From Micromonospora coriariae (GTDB lineage: Bacteria > Actinomycetota > Actinomycetes > Mycobacteriales > Micromonosporaceae), in assembly GCF_900091455.1 (NCBI RefSeq), contig NZ_LT607412.1, forward strand, positions 2,728,001-2,792,000: a DNA stretch of 64,000 nucleotides, given 5' to 3'. The position numbers and the translations under genes were made by a program. Positions within the stretch are counted from its first letter, which is position 1. Each line of letters begins with the position of its first letter. Of the stretch, positions 59,660 through 64,000 are shown one piece after another. The notes beneath the pieces are model-generated. The model ran no database searches and was not told where the DNA came from. It was given only the letters and a program-made list of their open reading frames with translations.

Positions 59660-60766
59660 ATGACGGATGACCACCCCTCGGCGCCGAAGAATGAGCTGCC
59701 CGGCGGTACGGCCGAGCCGGCGGAGTCGATCCTGCTCGACGAACCGAGCACCACGGATCTGCGGGCCAAGGTGACGGAGGCGTGGCAGGAGTTCGCCCGC
59801 GCGCTCGCCGTCCGGCTGCGGGAGCTGCCCGCCGGCGCGCACCTCGAACTCACCCTGGACCCCACCGCCTCCGGGACCGGGGACGCCGTCTACTCGATCA
59901 GCGTCGACGTGGACGGCGACGGCCGGCTCTCCGCCCGGGCGGTCGGCAACGCCGCCCTGCCGGCGGGCTACCGGTTGGATCGCGCCGCTGTGGCGGACAT
60001 GGTCGCGCTCGGCTGGTCCCCGCCCGGGGTGGTGGCCGGCTCCGGCGGTTCCTTCGGGTTGGACGGCACAACAGCGGAGGCGACCCGGATCGCCGCGCTG
60101 CTCTCCCGGACGCTGCGCGACGTCTACGGCGCCCCGCACCCGGCGTTCCTGGTCTACCTGGTGCAGGACGCCGAGGGTGAGCCGCTGACCGTGGAGCCGC
60201 TGGGCACCGCGCGTAGCGAGTTCGGTCCGGACGCCGACGTGGAGGCCGACCTGGAGGAGGCGCTGGCCGAGGCGGCCGCCGCGCAGGTCGAGCGGGACGA
60301 CGTGCTCGACCTGGCGGATCGGGTCCGCACAGTGGTCTCGACCATGCTGAAGTCCGACACCGACCGGTTGCAGGTCGACTCGGACGGCGACATCAACATC
60401 CGCGCCGGTTCGGCGATGGTCTTCGTCCGGGTGCGGGACAACCCGCCCCTGGTGGACGTCCTCTCCCCGGTGCTCACCGAGGTGGAGCCGACCGAGCGGC
60501 TCTACGTCAAGCTCTCCGAGCTGACCAACCGGATGCCGATCGGCCGCCTCTACTGCGCCGACGACACGGTCTGGGCGTCCATTCCGGTCTTCGGCCGCAA
60601 CTTCCAGGCCACCCACCTGATGCTGGCGGTGCAGGTGATGACCGGGCTCGCCGACGAGTTGGACGACCGGCTGCACGGCGAGTTCGGGGGCAAGCGGTTC
60701 TTCGGCGAGGGCGACAAGCCGGTCCGGCGCGACGAGTCGGAGCACCGCACCGGCATGTACCTGTGA
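59660..60766 (+). CDS. YbjN/TY-chaperone-like protein
   Basis: This 368-residue soluble protein has two parts: an N-terminal domain (~30-180; WQEFARALAVRLRELPAGAH, AVYSISVDVDGDGRLSARAV) and a C-terminal YbjN-type fold (~220-345; RVRTVVSTMLKSDTDRLQVD, SDGDINIRAGSAMVFVRV, RLYVKLSELTNRMPIGRLYC, FGRNFQATHLMLAVQVMTGL). YbjN-like domains resemble type III secretion chaperones and are common, uncharacterised, in actinobacteria. ggagg lies 8 nt before ATG 59660, and TAGGGT (59631-59636) may be the -10. Confidence 0.78.
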   Translation: MTDDHPSAPKNELPGGTAEPAESILLDEPSTTDLRAKVTEAWQEFARALAVRLRELPAGAHLELTLDPTASGTGDAVYSISVDVDGDGRLSARAVGNAALPAGYRLDRAAVADMVALGWSPPGVVAGSGGSFGLDGTTAEATRIAALLSRTLRDVYGAPHPAFLVYLVQDAEGEPLTVEPLGTARSEFGPDADVEADLEEALAEAAAAQVERDDVLDLADRVRTVVSTMLKSDTDRLQVDSDGDINIRAGSAMVFVRVRDNPPLVDVLSPVLTEVEPTERLYVKLSELTNRMPIGRLYCADDTVWASIPVFGRNFQATHLMLAVQVMTGLADELDDRLHGEFGGKRFFGEGDKPVRRDESEHRTGMYL

Positions 60767-60774
60767 GCGTGGTT

Positions 60775-61731
60775 TCAGGAGACGTCGAGCAGGGTCTTGC
60801 CGACCGTCGAGCGAGCCTCGATGGCGGCGTGCGCGTCGGCGGCGCGCTCCAGCGGGAAACGCTGCCCGATCACTGGCCGCAGCAGGCCGGCCGCCGCGTC
60901 CGCCAGCGCCCGACCGGTGTACGCCCGCAGCCGCGCGGGCGCGGCGTCCGGCCGGACCAGGGTGACCTGCCGTGCGGTGGCGGCCTCCACGGACACCGGT
61001 GACCACTCGCCGCTGGCCAGCCCGAAGCTGACCATGCGGCCACCCGGGGTCAGCAGCTCGAAGGCCGCCTGGGCGACCGGCCCGCCGACACCGTCGAACA
61101 CCACGTCGATCCCGCCCACCGCGTCCCGGATCCGGTCAGCCCAGCCCGGCACGCCGTAGTCGACAGCCAGATCGGCGCCCAGCCCCGGCAGCAGGTCCAC
61201 CTTGCGTTGCCCACCGGCCACGCCGATCACCCGGGCACCGGCCCGGGCCGCGAGCTGCACCAGCAGGCTGCCCACCCCGCCCGCCGCGGCCTCCACCAGC
61301 ACCCGGTCCCCGGGGTGGACGCCGACCGCCTCGACCAACATCGTGGCGGTACGTCCGTCGGCCAGCAGCGCGACCGCCGCGTCCAGCGCCAGCCCGACCG
61401 GGACCTCGATCGGCGTGGACGCGTCCACCACCACCCGTTCGGCGTATCCGCCGGAGCCGCCCGTGGCGCTGACCACCCTCCGCCCGGTCAGCCCGGGGTC
61501 GACGCCCGGCCCGACGGCCACGATCACCCCGCCGACGCCGTTGCCGGGGATCAGCGGTGGGGTGACCCGGAACGGCCCGGGGCGACCGGAGCGCTGCTGC
61601 GTCTCGACGAATGTGATGTTCGCGTGCGCGACGTCGATCAGCACCTGACCGGGGCCGGGCACCGGGTCAGGCGTCGGGCCGGGCACCAGCACCTCGGGCC
61701 CACCGAATGCACGTATCCAGACTGCCCGCAC
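60775..61731 (-). CDS. Zinc-independent quinone oxidoreductase (MDR family)
   Basis: This 318-residue protein starts at GTG 61731 (VRAVWIRAFGGPEVLVPGPT) with gagggg just upstream. GPGQVLIDVAHANITFVETQ and PGNGVGGVIVAVGPGVDPGL are the MDR catalytic fold; VLVEAAAGGVGSLLVQLAAR is the NADP-binding GGVGxxLVQLA motif; VDVVFDGVGGPVAQAAFELL follows. It lacks the structural-zinc cysteine cluster, so it is a QOR-type NADPH:quinone reductase. It ends EARSTVGKTLLDVS. A SoxR-like box sits in its promoter. It is convergent with the YbjN-like gene. Confidence 0.92.
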   Translation of the reverse strand: MRAVWIRAFGGPEVLVPGPTPDPVPGPGQVLIDVAHANITFVETQQRSGRPGPFRVTPPLIPGNGVGGVIVAVGPGVDPGLTGRRVVSATGGSGGYAERVVVDASTPIEVPVGLALDAAVALLADGRTATMLVEAVGVHPGDRVLVEAAAGGVGSLLVQLAARAGARVIGVAGGQRKVDLLPGLGADLAVDYGVPGWADRIRDAVGGIDVVFDGVGGPVAQAAFELLTPGGRMVSFGLASGEWSPVSVEAATARQVTLVRPDAAPARLRAYTGRALADAAAGLLRPVIGQRFPLERAADAHAAIEARSTVGKTLLDVS

Positions 61732-61777
61732 GGAACCCCCTCGGCCGCGGTGGGCATCGTGCCCACACCAGGCCACA

Positions 61778-61808
61778 AGTTCATCTGCTCAACCGGGCTT
61801 GAGGTCAA
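61778..61808 (-). promoter_or_regulatory. MerR/SoxR-type promoter with 19-nt spacer for the quinone reductase
   Basis: On the minus strand -35 TTGACC (61808-61803), a 19-nt spacer and TGAACT (61783-61778). Overlapping the spacer is CCTCAAG-ccccgg-like-TTGAGC (61804-61787): seven bases of the left half and five of the right half match the actinobacterial SoxR box CCTCAAG-N4-CTTGAGG type dyad. The long spacer is the hallmark of MerR-class activated promoters. Confidence 0.5.
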
Positions 61809-61809
61809 G

Positions 61810-61853
61810 GGCGGGTGGGGCCCGGATACCCCGAGAACCAGGCCCCACCCGCC
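61810..61853. terminator. Hairpin between the quinone reductase promoter and lrp
   Basis: GGCGGGTGGGGCC (61810-61822) and its exact complement (61841-61853) with an 18-nt loop. It lies 139 nt after the lrp stop and just upstream of the quinone reductase promoter, so it can stop leftward transcription from lrp. The rest of 61732-61991 shows no gene. Confidence 0.65.
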
Positions 61854-61991
61854 GGGGAGGGAGGGTCATGCTGCGGTGGCCGCCCGTCCGGGCCGGGCCA
61901 CTGCGGTTCGACGCGGCCCGGCCCGCTCCGGTTCCCATCGATCACCGCGCGGGCGCGAGTACATCGGCCCGGCCCCGACGGGAGCGGCCGG

Positions 61992-62450
61992 TCAGCGGGT
62001 GGAGGGGCCGACGCCGGGGGATTCGACCAGCCGGGAGAGCACGATGGTGCTGCGGGTGGAGGTCACGAACGACTCGGCGCGTAGCCGCTCCAACGCCGCC
62101 TCCAGGTGGGCGATGTCGGCGGCACGCAGGTGCACCAGCGCGTCCGCCTCACCGGAGACGGTGTACGCGCCGACCACCTCCGGGTGCCGGCGGGCCGCCA
62201 CGCCGATCTGCGCCGGGGTGGTCCGGCCGGCACAGAACAGCTCGACGAACGCCTCGGTGGTCCAGCCGACGGCCGCCGGATCAACCACGGCCGTGAATCC
62301 CCTGATCACGCCGGTGGCGCGCAGTCTGTCGACCCGGCGCTTGACTGCCGGGGCGGAGAGTGACACCCGGGTGCCGATGTCCGCGTACGACGCGCGGGCG
62401 TCGGCGACGAGCAACGCAATGATCCGCTGGTCTACCGCGTCTATCTGCAA
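61992..62450 (-). CDS. Lrp/AsnC-family transcriptional regulator
   Basis: This is a 152-residue regulator. The N-terminal helix-turn-helix is LQIDAVDQRIIALLVADARA, SYADIGTRVSLSAPAVKRRV; the C-terminal RAM ligand domain is HPEVVGAYTVSGEADALVHL, RAADIAHLEAALERLRAE. The start TTG 62450 follows agaggcgg by about 6 nt; another TTG at 62471 is possible. It is divergent from the dimethylargininase gene, whose amino acid substrate hints at control by arginine-derived compounds. It may also autoregulate. Confidence 0.88.
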   Translation of the reverse strand: MQIDAVDQRIIALLVADARASYADIGTRVSLSAPAVKRRVDRLRATGVIRGFTAVVDPAAVGWTTEAFVELFCAGRTTPAQIGVAARRHPEVVGAYTVSGEADALVHLRAADIAHLEAALERLRAESFVTSTRSTIVLSRLVESPGVGPSTR

Positions 62451-62482
62451 CGTTCCGCCTCTGGGAAGCAATGGTTGTGGCT

Positions 62483-62510
62483 GTTACCAAAGTTCAACGG
62501 TACCTACTCT
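62483..62510 (+). promoter_or_regulatory. ddaH -10 box and possible Lrp site
   Basis: TACTCT at 62505-62510 ends eight nt before GTG 62519. GTTACC (62483-62488) and GGTACC (62499-62504) form a near-dyad (one mismatch) overlapping this promoter, a possible Lrp operator; its match is weak. Confidence 0.35.
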
Positions 62511-62518
62511 TGGTGACC

Positions 62519-63343
62519 GTGAACCAGCAGCGAGTCCCGCGAAAGCGGACATATCTCATGTGCTCGCCCGCGCACTTCGCGGTGGAGTACGCGATCAATC
62601 CGTGGATGGACGTGACCACCCCCGTCGACCGGGAACTGGCCGTCAAGCAGTGGGACCGGCTGCGCGAGACGCTGGTCGGCCTCGGCCACGAGGTGCACCT
62701 GCTCACCGCCGAGCGGGGCCTGCCCGACATGGTGTACGCCGCCAACGGCGGCTTCGTGGTGGACGGCAGTGTCTACGGCGCGCGGTTCAAGCATGAGCAG
62801 CGGGCCGCCGAGGCCGCCCTGCACCATGCCTTCTACGAGTCGCAGGGCTGGCGGTTCATCGCGCCGAGCGAGACCAACGAGGGCGAGGGTGACTTCGCGT
62901 ACGTGCCGGAGGCGCACGGCGGGCTCATCCTGGCCGGGCACGGCTTCCGCACCGAGATCCCGGCGCACGCGGAGGCGCAGGAGGCGCTGGGTCGTCCGGT
63001 GGTGTCGCTGCGGCTGATCGACCCCCGCTTCTACCACCTGGACGTGGCGCTCGCGGCCATCGACGACGCGAACATCGTGTACTTCCCGGGCGCGTTCTCC
63101 GCGGCCAGCCAGCGGGTGCTCACCCAGCTCTTCCCGGACGCGGTGATCGCCGACGACGAGGACGCGATGGCCTTCGGCCTCAATCTGGTCAGCGACGGCG
63201 CGAACGTGGTCCTCAACAGCGAGGCCACCCGGCTGGCCGGCAAGCTCAAGGCCGCCGGCTACACCCCGGTCCCGGTCGAGCTGGCCGAGCTGAAGAAGGG
63301 CGGCGGCAGCGTGAAGTGCTGTATCGGGGAACTCCGGCACTGA
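62519..63343 (+). CDS. ddaH: Dimethylarginine dimethylaminohydrolase (dimethylargininase)
   Basis: This 274-residue amidinotransferase-fold enzyme hydrolyses N-methylated arginines to citrulline and methylamines. Active-site segments: MCSPAHFAVEYAINPWMD, LPDMVYAANGGFVVDG, SETNEGEGDFAYVPEA, HLDVALAAIDDANIVYFP and the catalytic cysteine in GGGSVKCCIGELRH. The GTG at 62519 is chosen because it follows a -10 box at leaderless spacing and the family begins soon after (TYLMCSPAHF); GTG 62513 is also possible. The divergent Lrp gene likely controls it. Confidence 0.93.
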   Translation: MNQQRVPRKRTYLMCSPAHFAVEYAINPWMDVTTPVDRELAVKQWDRLRETLVGLGHEVHLLTAERGLPDMVYAANGGFVVDGSVYGARFKHEQRAAEAALHHAFYESQGWRFIAPSETNEGEGDFAYVPEAHGGLILAGHGFRTEIPAHAEAQEALGRPVVSLRLIDPRFYHLDVALAAIDDANIVYFPGAFSAASQRVLTQLFPDAVIADDEDAMAFGLNLVSDGANVVLNSEATRLAGKLKAAGYTPVPVELAELKKGGGSVKCCIGELRH

Positions 63344-63357
63344 CCCGCGAACGCCTC

Positions 63358-63389
63358 GGGGCCGGCCTCCCTTTCGGGAGACCGGCCCC
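63358..63389. terminator. Bidirectional hairpin after ddaH
   Basis: GGGGCCGGCCTCCC (63358-63371), loop tttc, then GGGAGACCGGCCCC (63376-63389), with one mismatch. It lies between two convergent genes. Confidence 0.8.
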
Positions 63390-63409
63390 GCACCTTGCTC
63401 CAGGGGCGC

Positions 63410-64000
63410 TCAGCCCAGCGTGGCCAGCTCGTTGATCAGCACGTTCGACATGACCTGACCGTCGCGCTGCACCTCCCGCAGGTACCACTTCTGCTGCGGG
63501 GTGCGCGGCTGGTTGAACTGCCAGATGCCACGTGGGCTGTCGATCTGGCCGATCTTGCCCAGCGCCAGGTTGACCTGCTGGGGGGTGGGTGACCCGCCGG
63601 TCAGCTGGATCGCCTGGTCGAGCACCTGCGCCGCATCGTACGAGGCCATCGCGTAGGTGGTCGGGGTGACCTGGTACTTCTTGCGATAGGCCGAGGCGAA
63701 GACCCGGTTGGACGTGTTGTTCAGGTCGGCCGAGTAGTTCAGGGCGGTCTGGATACCCAGCGCGTCCCTGTCCATGCTCTCCAGCACGGTGCCCTCGGTG
63801 AGGAAGCCGGGTGCGTACACCGGCCCGGAGAACTGGTCACGCAGCTGCTTGATGAACTCCACGGCCGCCGCGCCGGCGTAGAAGCAGACGACCGCGGTCG
63901 GCTTCTTGGCCAGCGCCTTGCGGATGTCCGCGACGTAGGTGTTCTTCCCCGGGTTCGGGGTGGGGTTGGTGTTGGTCACCGGATCGGCGATCCGCGGGTC
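63410..64000 (-). CDS. Branched-chain amino acid-type ABC substrate-binding protein, C-terminal part
   Basis: Open to the window end on the minus strand (start not seen). The ~196 visible residues DPRIADPVTNTNPTPNPGKN, TYVADIRKALAKKPTAVVCF, YAGAAAVEFIKQLRDQFSGP, FASAYRKKYQVTPTTYAMAS, YDAAQVLDQAIQL and NQPRTPQQKWYLREVQRDGQ are the second lobe of a type I periplasmic binding protein (Peripla_BP_6, LivJ/UrtA-like). It should be an extracytoplasmic lipoprotein delivering amino acids or similar to an ABC transporter; the signal peptide and other subunits lie outside. Confidence 0.9.
   Translation of the reverse strand, partial: DPRIADPVTNTNPTPNPGKNTYVADIRKALAKKPTAVVCFYAGAAAVEFIKQLRDQFSGPVYAPGFLTEGTVLESMDRDALGIQTALNYSADLNNTSNRVFASAYRKKYQVTPTTYAMASYDAAQVLDQAIQLTGGSPTPQQVNLALGKIGQIDSPRGIWQFNQPRTPQQKWYLREVQRDGQVMSNVLINELATLG

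Noticed and set aside
1..64000. tRNA, rRNA or CRISPR arrays
   Set aside because: No tRNA-like TTCGANNCC arm with acceptor pairing, no rRNA motifs and no regularly spaced direct repeats of CRISPR type were found by eye.

Overview
The window is high-GC actinobacterial chromosome. Its gene content and order point to the family Micromonosporaceae (Micromonospora or a close relative); that assignment is inferred from protein families and synteny, not from a database search. Evidence for it includes a mycothiol-dependent isomerase family protein, inositol-1-phosphate synthase, DUF5318 and DUF4192 proteins, GT87-type membrane mannosyltransferase-like proteins, an AfsR/SARP regulator and many GTG starts. 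The block trxB - anti-sigma - sigM - pseudokinase - murJ - pcnA, followed by rpsF - ssb - rpsR - rplI - dnaB, is the arrangement normally seen close to the chromosomal origin in actinobacteria, although oriC itself is not in the window.

Layout. 0-7.6 kb: thioredoxin reductase (cut by the window edge), an ECF sigma/anti-sigma pair, a MurJ-partner pseudokinase, MurJ flippase and the CCA-adding enzyme. 7.7-12.3 kb: flotillin plus NfeD partner, O6-methylguanine methyltransferase, and a padR-ino1 operon with a perfect 23-bp palindrome in front. 12.5-21.6 kb: a DUF5318 protein, a class A penicillin-binding protein, a secreted DUF2690 protein, two polytopic membrane (GT-C-like) proteins and endonuclease IV. 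22.2-28.6 kb: the rpsF-ssb-rpsR-rplI ribosomal/replication operon with a leader that can sequester the rpsF ribosome binding site, a Pro/Arg-rich membrane protein, and dnaB interrupted by a 426-residue intein and preceded by an 11-bp-periodic array of DnaA-box-like units. 28.6-34.4 kb: a leftward run (mycothiol-dependent isomerase fold, zinc-ribbon protein, phosphoribosyltransferase, GT-C-like protein, GGDEF-EAL protein). 34.4-38.1 kb: a 606-bp intergenic region with two near-identical 7- and 8-codon micro-ORFs, then a divergent AfsR-type SARP regulator. 38.3-41.0 kb: moaC-mog-moeA-moaE. 41.0-48.7 kb: a GT87 protein, DoxX-like, GNAT, a P-loop ATPase, two tandem paralogous membrane-anchored proteins, an EamA transporter and a prepilin-peptidase-like protein. 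48.8-55.5 kb: a PHP/EndoQ-UvrD helicase fusion, a metallophosphoesterase, moaD, moaA and a fructosamine-kinase-like protein in one leftward series. 55.6-64 kb: DUF4192, a dehydrogenase remnant, a GAP/Sap-like membrane protein, fdhD, mobA-DUF6457, a YbjN-like protein, quinone oxidoreductase, an Lrp regulator divergent from dimethylargininase, and a truncated ABC substrate-binding protein.

How it works together. Three separate loci (38.3-41.0, 53.3-54.6 and 57.7-59.6 kb) supply most of molybdenum cofactor synthesis, MGD attachment and formate dehydrogenase sulfuration. Replication and translation genes (dnaB, ssb, rpsF/R, rplI) sit beside envelope genes (murJ, ponA). Many genes start 6-9 nt downstream of a TANNNT/CANNNT-type -10 box with no ribosome binding site, which suggests widespread leaderless transcription. 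The observations most worth following up are the micro-ORF pair at 34.5 kb, the phased DnaA-like array at 25.7 kb, the EndoQ-UvrD fusion, the rpsF leader, and operator-like palindromes in front of padR and the quinone oxidoreductase gene.
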